64,000 nt of DNA from positions 28,967,196 to 29,031,195 of the forward strand of contig NC_019876.2 in NCBI RefSeq assembly GCF_002234675.1, given 5' to 3'. The position numbers and the translations under genes are program-made. Of the stretch, positions 53,901-64,000 are shown piece after piece. A model generated the notes under the pieces. The model saw nothing but the letters and a program-made list of their open reading frames with translations. It was not told the DNA's origin and searched no databases. Each line of letters begins with the position of its first letter. Positions within the stretch are counted from its first letter, which is position 1. The stretch comes from Oryzias latipes. Taxonomy: Eukaryota > Chordata > Actinopteri > Beloniformes > Adrianichthyidae.

Positions 53901-56900
53901 CTGTCACAAACACACCACTCTGCTGTGGTGCAGCGTTCCACCGGCCTGAGGTCCGACAGTACCCAAACACGATCTGGGAGGTAGAAGGGAATTTTTTGGG
54001 CTCTTAAAGTGTTTAATCAGGCAGCCATGGAGGATAGATGAAGCCAGAAAAGCTGCTTCATTCTTGCGTTTGCTGTAGCGTCTAAAGGTCCAGAAGCAGA
54101 AAACTAAGACAAAGAATCCAAATGAGGAGCAGTCAAACTTCCAAAGTCATTCCGATAGTCCTTAAAAATTTGTATTTCTTACATTTACAGTCTGTTTCCA
54201 GAAAGACATGCATCAGTCCTTTAATAGAAGCGTCCAACCTGGGAGATTTACTTTAGTGCATCTGTGATCTCTGTGATAGCTGCGGTCCATCTGGAACCAG
54301 CAGCATCCGTATCACAGGACCTAAACGGGATGCGTGATGCCTGCAGGCTGAGGCTCTGGCATTCCTTCTTTTTAAATAGGAGGGGGCGGAGCTGGCGGGA
54401 ATAAAGGGGCAGACCCTCGTGGGTGGGCGGGTGACTGCTGGACCCGTGCTGTTGGCGTGGCCGCTGTGAGAAGCAGGTCTGGCCGTGGTATCGTGAGGAC
54501 AACCTCAATACCACGGCCCCTCCCGTACCGCTACCTGCCGTCCGTTACCGTCCTTCTAAGCCGACCAACTGCTTGAAATGTTTGTTTTTGTTTGGCTCAC
54601 TTTCAGGTCATTATTATTTCCGTGTTCTTCGGCGTTCCATTTGATTGGTTTAGGCATGAGCAGGTGAGGTGCGGCGTTTTACCTGCGTCAGCGTTTACCG
54701 GTGTGGGGGTTGTTATTCAGCCCTGAAAAAGGACATCAGACACGTGAGACCGGAATACTTTTGTGTTCAATAATCATGATCCCTATATGTGAACGCCGCT
54801 GTCTTTAATATGTCCATAATCCACCAAAGCACCAATAAATGTTTAGAGTGAAGCATTGACTGTATCAGAGAACTGGACCGAGTCCGTGTGACGTCACCCA
54901 TAGAACCCATCGCCATGACGACGTCCGTAAGCAGTGATTGGTGGTCAGTCGGTCTGAGTCATCGTTTCTATGACGACTACTGTCACCAATCACGGTGGAA
55001 GGCCACGCCCTGAAATCAGTGCTTTGATTGAAGCATTGGATTGGTCAGTTTATAACTTGAATAACTTCAACTACAAAAAAAATCATAAAGTAATGAGTTT
55101 TATGGAGAAGATGTCAAAAAAAGGTATCAGATCCAGAACGGTTCTTCTGACCAATGGAATGACAGCTGTTTATTTTGGCTTCTTGGAGCCACTTCCTGTC
55201 TGGAAGGCCAGGGGGGGGCGGAGTCACTCAGTCCAGTTCTCATTTACAGTCAGTGGAGTGAACACTGAATGAGTCCCACTAAAATGAATAGAAGATCCCT
55301 CCCTCCCTTTGCAAACATGAGTGTCTTGTCTTCTAGATCAAGCAAATCCTGCAGTCCGACCTGCCGGCTTCTTCTGGGGCTGAAGGTCCAAGAGCCCCGC
55401 CTCTCCTGCTAGTCAGCCAATCAACAAGCACCACTCAGAGGTCCTCTGACACGCCTCATGTCAAGCTTCCCGCCGCCTGCAGGGTGGAGAAGACGACCCC
55501 CACACAAAGGGTTTTGGAACCTCAGCAATATTTCCAAAAGTGGATTCCAAGAACCAACGAGGTAACCTGTGTGCCCCCCCCTCCAGCCCTGAAACCTCCA
55601 GACAACCCGCTGTCCAGCCTCAACCTGCAGCTCTTTGAGCCCCCCCCCCAAAGTCCCGCCTGCTCCATCACCAGCCCCAGGAGAGTTCCTCGTGGTCATC
55701 CTCAGGTTCCTAACAGTCGGGCGGAGTCTTCCATCAAATCAGCCCCCCTGTGCACCGTGCTTCCCCCTAAACTCATCCCTGGGGAGTCCGAGAAGGACTT
55801 CACCAAGAGAAAGAGAGAATACTGGAGAGTCAAAAAGAAGGAACAGAGAGCCAAGAAAGCCATTCAGAAACGAGGACTCAGTCCAAGGATAGGCCCCAGC
55901 AGCTGGAGCCCCTCCTTCCCCCCCCCGGACCTGCAGCCACGGGCCGGGCCCGCTCAGGTGAGGTCAGGTCAGGGTCATCTCACTTGAAAACAAGCACATA
56001 CAGACCTTCCATGGTGTCATGCGTGTCTCCTTGTAGGGTTCTGGTCAGTGGGGAATCCCTTCAGAAGGTCCAGACCACTTCCAAAGGTGTGCTTCCTCCG
56101 TCTCACAGCGTTGTGTTCAAGTTTGCCACGAACAATGACAATGAATGTGTGTTTACAGCCACCCGGGACAGTGGACGGCTCAGAGAAGAGGTGAAAACCT
56201 GACCGTCTGCTCGGAGTCTCTGTATCCGGACAACGAGGAGGAAGAGGAGGAGGAGGAGGCTCTGTCAGGCACAGTGTGGAGGAGGCACTACCTCATGGAC
56301 TACGATCCGCTCAACCAGCTGCTGGTCTGCATGGTGTGTGGGGAACTGCAGTACTCTCACAGCCCGGAGGGGGTGAGGGCCCACATCGAGGAGACGCACC
56401 CCCACTCCATGACCTTAGAGCCCCTGGAGAAGCAGCGAATCCTGGAGGCCTGGGACGAGCAGGTGTCCCGGCGGGAGCGCTTCTTCAGCAGGCAGCTGCA
56501 GCAGAACAGCAGGGATCTGGCAGGTATGCAGTCCAAGAGAAACATCTAGACACGTGCGTCGGCTTTTCTGAGAGAGGAACGGTTAGGCGGTCCAGGAGAA
56601 CCGGTCCTCGTTTCAAGCAGACTTTGAAAAAAACTGTTTTTTCACATTCAAGGAAAGAGGCTGGAAGATGGGACGCGACGCCCCAAAAACCATTTACCTC
56701 AGTTTTTTCTAATGTCATAAAGACGTTTCTGTTATTGTTCTTGTTTGTCCGATTCTTTATAAAACGTTTATTTGATTCCGTTGACAATCTGCATCCCTCT
56801 CTTCAAGAGACAAACGTCTTGTTTTTCTGAAGGCCCGTGAGGTTCTGTTTGCGTTCTGGAGCAACCGCCTCATTTTGTGCGTCTGGAATGGTTTCACTCG

Positions 56901-58293
56901 TCATCGGTACCTTCGTCACTGCCGTCTCCGTCTTCTTCATCATCTGCATAGCAGGTTATTCTCACCTTCTGGAGGTCATCAAAGGTCATGACAGACAGAA
57001 GTGGTTCTCACTACGAATCCATTTCTTCATACTAAACTCGTTTATAACCCATGTGCTATCCTATGACACCCCCCCCCCCCCCTTCCATTGAGGTGTTCCC
57101 CCTACCATGACAAAGGTGGATAAAGGTGGAAAGATTTCATGTAATCCATGGACACCAGTGAAGATCACAAATCATTGTCTAGTGGGTCTAGATGACCCAA
57201 CTCCCAATGGTAAAGTGCCTAGGATAGCACAAGGGTTATGCTGAAATCAACCTGTGGTTTATTTGTCGTCTGCATTTAGGGGGAGATTTTTGGCCAAAAT
57301 AAAGTTTAAATATATCATCTTATACTATGGTGCTGTGATGTTGACAGACAGCTGTCATGTAGTACCGAAAAAAACCCAATGAATGAGGAACCAAACGCGG
57401 GACGTCCAGGTCTGCAGGAGCCCCCCCCACCGTCACTAAAACTCACAGCCAACCCAAATTAAGACACAAGAAAACTAAGATCACTGAACTGCATTTACAA
57501 AGCCAGAGACGCGACACAAGAGGCCCGTTTCAAACGTCACGTTAATACTAAATTAATACAGAAAAGTTTCCGTAACCCTTGTGCTATCCTAGGCACTTTA
57601 ACATTGGGAGTAGGGTCATCTAGACCCACTAGACGATGATTTGTGATCTTCACTGGTGTCCATGGATTACATGAAATCTTTCCACCTTTATCCACCTTTG
57701 TCATGGTAGGGGGAACACCTCAATGGAAGGGGGGGTCATGTGGACCCCATAGGATAGCACAAGGGCTAAGAAGGAAAATGGGAGTTTAGGATTAAGAGAC
57801 ACTTGAAACAAATTTGAAAGAGGTTGAAAACTCAGACTGCGGATCATCCGCCCTCTGTGCTGTCCGCCACACAGTCGGTGTTACTATGGTTACTGTAAAG
57901 TTTACTAACGCTAGCAAACTGTTTCAATTCAGTTTCAATACGCAGCAACTGTGAGACACGACCTTCACCTCTGAAGAGGTCAGGAGGGACTTTCTATGTT
58001 CATTCATTTACCAAATTCATTTTTGATTAACCTCCAACAAATCTGTTGAGTTTGTTTGTTTGTGAGAAGAGTTCTGCAGATTCAGCAGCTTGTTGGATCA
58101 ATCATGTGGTTCTGGACTGAATCCACATGTTCTGGTCTCTTTTTCTGACTTTTCCAATGCTGGAGGAGGAAGTGTTGAGAGCACAAAGCTGTGGAGGAAA
58201 AGCCTAAATGCATGCTTGGAGCACAACAGGGAGCTGGAAGCAGACCACCTGGTCTTAGAACGTCCCTCTCTTAAAATGCCTCGTCTGGAATAA
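50944..58293 (+). CDS. spindoc: KREYWR-repeat protein with C-terminal ZFTA-type zinc finger; probable spindoc (C11orf84) counterpart
   Basis: My model joins 50944-53730, 55337-55957, 56037-56086, 56159-56523 and 58166-58293, phases 0, 0, 2, 1, giving 1316 aa. Six copies of a basic motif, roughly K-R-E-Y-W-R-x-K-K-R-E-Q-R-A-[RK], sit at residues about 42, 241, 393, 600, 895 and 1088 in a proline/serine-rich, likely disordered chain. Near the end, RRHYLMDYD leads into a finger C1210-x2-C1213-x14-H1228-x4-H1233, followed by HPHSMTLEPLEKQRILEAW. The finger and the HPH..ILEAW tail resemble human SPINDOC (a Spindlin-1 partner that blocks its histone reading). SPINDOC also neighbours ZFTA and RTN3 in human. 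Human SPINDOC is only about 380 aa and, as far as I recall, lacks the basic repeats, so orthology is likely rather than certain. Start: first ATG after an in-frame TGA; a 3-codon upstream ORF (50884) precedes it. The last exon is the least certain. Confidence 0.65.
53731..55336 (+). other. intron of the spindoc-like gene
   Basis: Bounded by ATTCAG|GTGAGT and TTCTAG. Contains an M1 MITE copy in inverted orientation (54855-55254). The rest shows nothing. Confidence 0.55.
54855..55254 (-). mobile_element. MITE family M1, copy 3
   Basis: ATTGACTGTATCAGAGAACTGGACCGAGT at the left and ACTCAGTCCAGTTCTCATTTACAGTCAGT at the right. It is flanked by a 7-bp direct repeat GAGTGAA (54846-54852 and 55256-55262), the only copy with a visible target duplication. 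Internal blocks run opposite to copies 1 and 2. Confidence 0.75.
57045..57238 (+). mobile_element. MITE family M2, copy B
   Basis: TAACCCATGTGCTATCCTA at the left, TAGGATAGCACAAGGGTTA at the right, with a C14 tract inside and the shared CATGTAATCCATGGACACCAG block. Confidence 0.8.
57573..57768 (-). mobile_element. MITE family M2, copy C
   Basis: Reverse orientation of copy B. TAACCCTTGTGCTATCCTAGG at the left and CCCATAGGATAGCACAAGGGCTA at the right, with the homopolymer tract (G7) shortened. Confidence 0.8.
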
Positions 58294-59615
58294 AAAACGT
58301 CTTTTTTTTAACATTTGACGTCCTGTCTTTTATTGTCCTAACGGTCAATATCTTTAGAACCTCACCTGTCGCATTTTCTTGTTCCACTTTCAGGTGTCAA
58401 AGTCCAGAGAGCAGACAGAAATCTAATAGAGTCAGTTATGAACTGCAGAGGTTTAAGGGAGGAAAGTGTCCTGAAACTGAACAAATGATAGAAAAGGTCA
58501 AAGGGTCAAAGGAACAGGAAGTAGATACCTGCGGAGGTTGATCAGGTCGTAACCCTTGTGCTATCCCGGCCACATTAAAAAGGTTCAGCACACTGTCTAG
58601 TGGGTCTAGATGACCCAACTCCCAACGTTAAAGGATAGCCTAGGATAGCACAAGGGTTACACAGAATTCCAGTTTAAACAGAAAATCAAAGCGGCGTTGT
58701 GTGGCCCACCGCCCCCCTTCTGACTCCCCCTCACTCTCCCCCTTCTGACTCTGCTGCTCTGGTCGGAGCTGCAGGTGACAAATTCTTTTTCAAAATGGCA
58801 GCTTTTCTGCTGGTTTTATCTCCATAGCAACCGTTTAATGTTTTGGTCACCAGGAGATTAGGAACAGGTTTATGGAAATGTGAAGAGAACCTGCAAAAGA
58901 GATTTTTTTGGATTTCCTTGGCAACCGAGGGTTTTTTGTCAGCCACGCCCACATTCCTAATATGGTCATATCCTTTGACATATTGTGTCCAATTTTCCCA
59001 GTATCCCAATAAAAATGTGCGAGCGTCGGGGGAACGCCACGTAAACACCCTTCAGGATCGACAAATGTCTAAATCCAACCGTGTTTCCTGAGCAGCGATC
59101 CTCCAGGAGTTCAGGAGGATTTCAATTTGAAGAAGGTAGAAAAAGATGGCGGCCTCTTCATCTTCAACACGGCTACAACAGACAGACAACGTTGGCGTTT
59201 TTCTCATTCATTTATGACTTTTTTTCTCGTAAATTTACGTATTTTTAAGTCGTAATAAAAAATGTTTTCTGTTTGTAAACTGGCCCTAAAACTCTGTCGT
59301 ACTTTTTAAGTTCATTATTTGCAGAAATAAGATCCAAAATAACGACTACAAACTCTCAGATTTATTGACTTAAATAGAATTTTTGTTGCATTTTTACATC
59401 ACTGATCAAACGTGAAGCTCAAGCAGAGCCGCTGTTGAGCATCAAACCGTTTGACAGGAAAGTATTTCATTTTGAAATAAAGTACGATGTTTTCCATCAC
59501 TGACAGTCATGTGACGCCGTATTGACGCCGTATTTACGGTCAATGATAAACCTCCCCCCCCCCCCCGGACCTCGTCCGTCCGTCCGTCCGTCCCGACGTT
59601 AAACTCAAAGTTCTG
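58294..59615. other. convergent region between the spindoc-like gene and ecsit
   Basis: Apart from M2 copy D, nothing recognised. On minus, AATAAA at 59361-59366 is a possible ecsit poly(A) signal about 250 nt after the stop. A C-run lies at 59554-59567, followed by four GTCC(G) units. Confidence 0.5.
58550..58659 (+). mobile_element. MITE family M2, copy D (internally deleted)
   Basis: Only 110 bp: TAACCCTTGTGCTATCC at the left, GTCTAGTGGGTCTAGATGACCC inside, TAGGATAGCACAAGGGTTA at the right. The left two thirds of the longer copies, including the C-tract, are missing. Confidence 0.75.
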
Positions 59616-62600
59616 TCAGAGCTTCCCTCTGCCCCTCCTGGGCTCTTCGTCCAGGACGGCCTGGTCTTCTCCGGGCCGAGGGTCGTCTTCCTCGGTCTCC
59701 ACGTGGAGCCGATGATGGCGGTCGGACTCTTCGTCGTCCCCCCCCTGCAGGTGCTGAGGTCCAGGGTCCAGACGGAACAGAGTGGGAACCCGGCCCAGGA
59801 CGGGGTTGTCCCGCTGGAGGTCAGAGATCCACTGACCCAGGGTGGCCCGGTCTCCCCGCCCGGCCATGCACATGGCGAAGACGGGACCCTCATCCACTGA
59901 ACACACACACAGACGCACACACAATGTCACCACAGTGTGGTTGTGTTGCTGTCAGACTGCTGCACTGATTCCTCACAATCTTCTACGTCGAAACCCTCCT
60001 CATCCCAAACGTCCCGGTCCAGACTGAAGTCCAGCTGCAGCGGGTAGTAGAAACTCCTCTCTGGATCATAGGGTTCTTCAACCTGAGGAACAACACAACA
60101 CACAATCAGACAACGACAACTAACACTACAGCAACAGACTCTCTTTGCACAGACTATTCTATTTCTGAATCCATAACCTCTGTTTGTGTGAAACTAATGA
60201 GAAACGCCACATGGATGTTAACAAGGCAACAAAAAGATGAACAAACACAACGAAGTGAAGCAATGATCAGTAAAATCAGTTCTGAAAAAAACTAAAACAT
60301 GATGCGGTTTGATAATCATCATTAAATTATCACAGCCGATACAAACGTTTTCCACGTATGAAATGTCGGTCATCCGTGATCCATGTGTGATCTACGTCAT
60401 TCATACGTGTTTCTGTGTTTGTCGATGTGCTCAGACGTCCCCCGACGGTTTCAGCCGACGGGTCTTTACGGGAATTCAGTTTAGAGATGTTCAGACTTTT
60501 TTGTCAGTAGAAAATTATTCAGTTTACTTGAATTTTACGCAGTTTATACACAATTATTACCAAAATCCTACACACTTGTGTGTGATTTTTGTGAGATTCA
60601 TCCAGAAATGTGTGTCTTTCCACGTTTGTCTAACAGACTTTTCATGCATGAACCACTGATGTGTAACTTTTAGATCACGTATACGGCGCACAGATCACGT
60701 TCAGATGACATCATTGATGCATGAATCACTGATGAATTACAGATAAACATCACAATAATCACACGCTTCATGTTCTACGTTGGTTTACGTGTTCTTAGCG
60801 TGTTTATTCCTACTTCTTCCGTGGTTTTAACGTGGTTCATTCCTGATCCATCTGTGAACATTTCATCTACAGAAACACAACTTGTCTCAGTTGTCACCCC
60901 GTTCCTTCATCACATGGAAACTACCCAGAAGGCTTTGTGTCTCCAGGTGAGTCCACAGCTCTTGGCTTTGAGCCACATTTCCACAGCTGTTCCATCCCAT
61001 AATGCCCAGCTAAGGCAGCTTGTTGGTTCTAAAAAGGCTATTAAAAGCTGGAGTTGGGCCTGATGGGGGGGTTCTTCAGCTCTGCTGCTTTGGGGGGGGT
61101 CCGGACTACAGTGAGAGCTGAAAGACCCACTCTCCAAACTTTTACTTTGGCGGGATGGAAAAGGCCAGACAAACTTTGGCCCCTCCCCCACAGAAACCTG
61201 ACAGCGATAACACTGGAACAACACGAAGCTTTCTCCAACCTGGTCCTGGGGCAGGGGGGGGTCCGCTCTGAGGACATAGTAATAAACACAAGTGCTCCTC
61301 AGCCACAAGGGGAAGGGCCCCTCCACGAACACGGGCCTGCGGGGGTCGTGCTTGGCCAGCAGCTCCCTCTGACCGGGGCTCTGGATGCCTGAGGGACAGC
61401 AGAAGATTCCCGTTTACGGACCGCTGAAGGTCACAGGATGTTTCTGGACGACCATCGGTACCGTCATTAGGACGGTTTGGACGACCTCTGAACAAACCTA
61501 GAATGTAGGGACGGTGGATTTCCTCTCCGCTCTCTGTGACGTCTGAACACGGCAGCTGGTTTGGAAAGAGCAAAAACAGACTTTAGGAGGAAGACGCCTG
61601 AAAAACATTCATTCAGATTTAACCATAAAACCATCCTGACTCCGCCCCCAACGTGATGAAAATGCTGTTTTTGGCGTTTTTTGTCAGGAAGAAATTGAGC
61701 TGGAATGTTATTTTTTTAAAGTATTTCTTTGTTCAAATTGTTGCGAATCAGGAGCAGACGTTAAATGTTGTTTGAGAATCTCTAGCAGTGACACAATCAG
61801 CGGCCCACGAGATGCTCCGCCCCCTTTCTGATCATCCACCTGCAGACAAACGGATCCATGATCGTCTGTGTTTTCCTGGATGGATCTGGTGCGGCACCGC
61901 TAATGTTAGCTCACAGCTGTAAGCTAGTGGGAGAGAGTGTGAACAGAGAGCTCTCAACTATGGGTGAGAATATGGGGGAGGGGTTGCCGACAGTCCCGCC
62001 CACAACTCACATGTGAATTTCTAATGAACTCCTGCAGAAACGACACGGGTTTTTTATGATTTGCTGGAAACGCTTTGACAGCAGAACAGACGAGGATCAG
62101 ATGGACCCAAACCAATTCTCCTAGTTAACGGATAGGATCCAGAACCTTCCGTTGGACGTGGTCTTACCTGATGCACGGTGACCTTGGCGTCCAGGTCGTT
62201 GGCAATCCGGGTCAGGCTGAAGCGTGCTAGATCCACTGGGTCCTCAGGCAGCTGTTGGGGGATGGGGAACGGGTTTAAATGCTTGAACTTGGGGAACCAG
62301 TACATCAGTCGCTGGTATTTCCTCATCGGGTGGCTTTTCTCTCCAAAGATCTGGACAAGAAGGACTTTGGTCTCAACGTTGGGCGTAATACCTGAAGAAA
62401 AGGCAGAACCGCGTCATCTCACTGAACGACCTCCTGACAGACGAAGGTCCAATCACCAAGGCTTCAGGCCTTCATTGACCGACCCACCGTAGTTCTCCAT
62501 CTGCTCCAGCAGCTGGACTCCACACTCCTGCTGTCGGGGGTAGTGGTTGAACATCCGCTGGATGAAGTTGGTGGGCACAAACACCTCCTTGGGGAAAACG

Positions 62601-63747
62601 TCCAGCAGCCTGTTGTACACGCCGAGGTCTCGCTCCACCCCGAACTCCGGCATCTTCCTCAGAGCGGCGTAGATGAACTCCACGTGACCCCGCCGCCTTA
62701 TATCCCTCTTGTTGAAGACGTCGATCACCTTGGCGAACGTGGCCTTGCTTTTGGCGCCCATGGCGATCTGCTCGAACAGGTCATCGTGCGCGACCAGAGA
62801 CGTCTGCCTCTTGTTGTCGTCCTCGCCGACCAAGCGTCCGGGAAGGCGGGGGTCCTTGGCGAAGACGGGACTGCAGTGGAATCCCCTCAGGACCTGCAAC
62901 AGAGCGTCCAGAGGGGCTAACGTGTCACAAAGGTCAGGAGACTCTTTAGTCTCCTTCAGAGTTACGGTCTAGACATAAAGAAATTATTATTCAAATCAGT
63001 CCAAATCATTTTATTGCAATCTCTAGATAATAGAAAAATATGATTTAACACTCAGAAAAATTAGTTTTATTATTCAATTTTAAGGATGATATTTTAAAAT
63101 TCAATTCAATGAGGAAACCTTTAACTGAATTGACAGCAGAACTCCTGTCACTACCGTTGTATAAAAACAGAGGGAGATCCAATTAAATCTGTTAAAACAT
63201 ATTCATGTGGACAAACATCATATTCTAATTTTATTCTAAACTGAGTCTTTTGCACCTTTTACACTAGTTCTTTGTCACTGTAATCAAAAGTAACAATACA
63301 AATACAAGAACCTCACATAGAATACAATCCATTTGCTTAAAAATAGCAAAACAAACATTTAATTTGAAATAATTCTACTTTTTTTTTCCTTTTATGAACG
63401 TTTGATTGGAACCATTTGTAACTTGATTGACATATTTGTATTGTGAAAAATCATTGATCATTAAAAATGAATCGCTGGAAAGAAGCGATTCCTGTTTTCA
63501 GGAGGTAAAACACAGACGGGACCTTTGATCTCGGACCTGTCACTCACACAGACGGGACCTTTGATCTCGGACCTGTCACTCAGGGCCCGTCAGGAGGGGG
63601 TGGGCCGGAACTCACCCGGTGCTGCTGTGGGTTGCTCCGCGCGGCGCGCGGACCGTGGGGTTCTGGCTGGAGGACCCGCGCCGTCTGCCACGAGCATCGG
63701 AGCAGCCGCAGATCCTGCAGCCGCTGTAGGCAGCGGGAAACCTTCAT
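59616..63747 (-). CDS. ecsit: ECSIT, mitochondrial complex I assembly factor and Toll-pathway adaptor
   Basis: Seven coding exons on minus: 63747-63616, 62893-62488, 62391-62168, 61555-61498, 61388-61240, 60082-59977 and 59896-59616, with phases 0-1-0-1-0-1, giving 451 aa (human 431). The first exon encodes an Arg-rich, acid-poor N-terminus ([17 protein letters not shown]), a good mitochondrial targeting signal. Diagnostic segments are [72 protein letters not shown] and [17 protein letters not shown] works with NDUFAF1 and ACAD9 in the MCIA complex of mitochondria, and links TRAF6 to MEKK1 in innate signalling. The C-terminal 40 residues are acidic and poorly conserved. No broken exon or odd splice site seen. 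Confidence 0.96.
60331..60880 (-). mobile_element. DNA transposon family M3, copy 3 (reverse orientation)
   Basis: Lies in the ecsit intron between the last internal exons. Reverse complement of 49859-50486, including GATCACGTATACGGCGCACAGATCACG and TGGTTTACGTGTTCTTAGCGTG. It appears truncated at its right-hand (5') end. Confidence 0.7.
61660..61900 (+). repeat. dispersed repeat family R1, copy 3
   Basis: In an ecsit intron. Shares GCTCCGCCCCCTTTCTGATCATCCACCTGCAGAC and the TTGTTCAAATTGTTGCGAATCAGGAGC stretch with the other copies, with several indels. Confidence 0.55.
62894..63615 (-). other. ecsit intron 1
   Basis: AT-rich from 62980 to 63480 with nothing recognised. At its donor end there is a two-copy direct repeat (63509-63582). 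Confidence 0.5.
63509..63582. repeat. two-copy direct tandem repeat, 37-bp unit
   Basis: ACACAGACGGGACCTTTGATCTCGGACCTGTCACTC occurs twice back to back without mismatch, 34 bp or more from the ecsit exon 1 donor. The perfect identity indicates a recent duplication. Confidence 0.9.
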
Positions 63748-64000
63748 GGTGGAGCCATGAAACCCACCGTCCAGATGGTAGATCCACACAGACAGACAGA
63801 CAGCGACGGCTATCGAAAGAAAGACGGACTCAGGGAGGTCTGAGCGCGTGCCAGGATCACAAGCACCAAAATGTCTCCCACTAGTTATCAGTGACTCCCG
63901 GAAGAGATTAAAAAATGAAGCAAAGTGACAAGAAAACACTCAAAACACACCTGAAAACGAGTCTCCTTCAAAACAACCACACGGCGGCAGCTTACCGGGG
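63748..64000 (-). promoter_or_regulatory. ecsit: ecsit 5' UTR/promoter side
   Basis: Sequence upstream of the ecsit ATG. It has moderate CpG and a short (CAGA)n run at 63787-63803. An upstream ATG lies out of frame. No exon boundary could be fixed before the window ends. Confidence 0.35.

Larger units (their letters stand above)
56524..58165 (+). other. last intron of the spindoc-like gene
   Basis: Holds two M2 MITEs in opposite orientation (57045-57238 and 57573-57768) about 330 bp apart. No additional exon recognised. The acceptor for 58166 has a good pyrimidine tract (TCTCTTTTTCTGACTTTTCC) and no intervening AG. Confidence 0.5.

Overview
This window is nuclear DNA from a vertebrate, most likely a percomorph teleost. 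Genes are split into many small exons with GT/AG borders, introns are full of teleost-type LINEs and MITEs, and every gene has a clear vertebrate orthologue. I assembled the gene models by hand from reading frame and splice phase. All complete models close on a whole number of codons, which is good internal support.

Layout. (1) 1-437, minus: first coding exon of men1 (menin), running off the left edge. (2) 3533-31737, plus: rtn3 (reticulon 3), head-to-head with men1. It has a huge optional acidic exon (20349-23018) and six small exons for the reticulon homology domain. Intron 1 (16.7 kb) carries an almost intact RTE-type LINE (5349-8749) and a 3.5 kb foldback element with 1.2 kb inverted arms and an exact 8-bp target duplication (9292-12807). 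(3) 31738-37098: convergent 3' space between rtn3 and zfta. (4) 37099-46309, minus: zfta (C11orf95 family), five coding exons with four zinc fingers of one type. An L2/Rex-type LINE fragment and several MITEs lie in its introns. (5) 46310-50882: divergent, GC-rich promoter region of zfta and the next gene, separated by about 0.7 kb of GT-rich low-complexity DNA. (6) 50944-58293, plus: a large protein (about 1316 aa in my model) with six copies of a basic 'KREYWR..KKREQRA' motif and one C-terminal ZFTA-type zinc finger. Position and finger suggest a spindoc (C11orf84) counterpart. (7) 59616-63747, minus: ecsit, complete in seven exons.

RTN3, ZFTA and SPINDOC are neighbours on human 11q13 and MEN1 is in the same band, so the block is ancient. 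ECSIT lies elsewhere in human. The genes are not an operon; shared features are head-to-head promoters (men1/rtn3 and zfta/spindoc-like) and a common zinc-finger module in the two adjacent chromatin genes. The best candidate for something poorly described is the six-repeat KREYWR protein next to zfta. The foldback element is the most striking mobile DNA.
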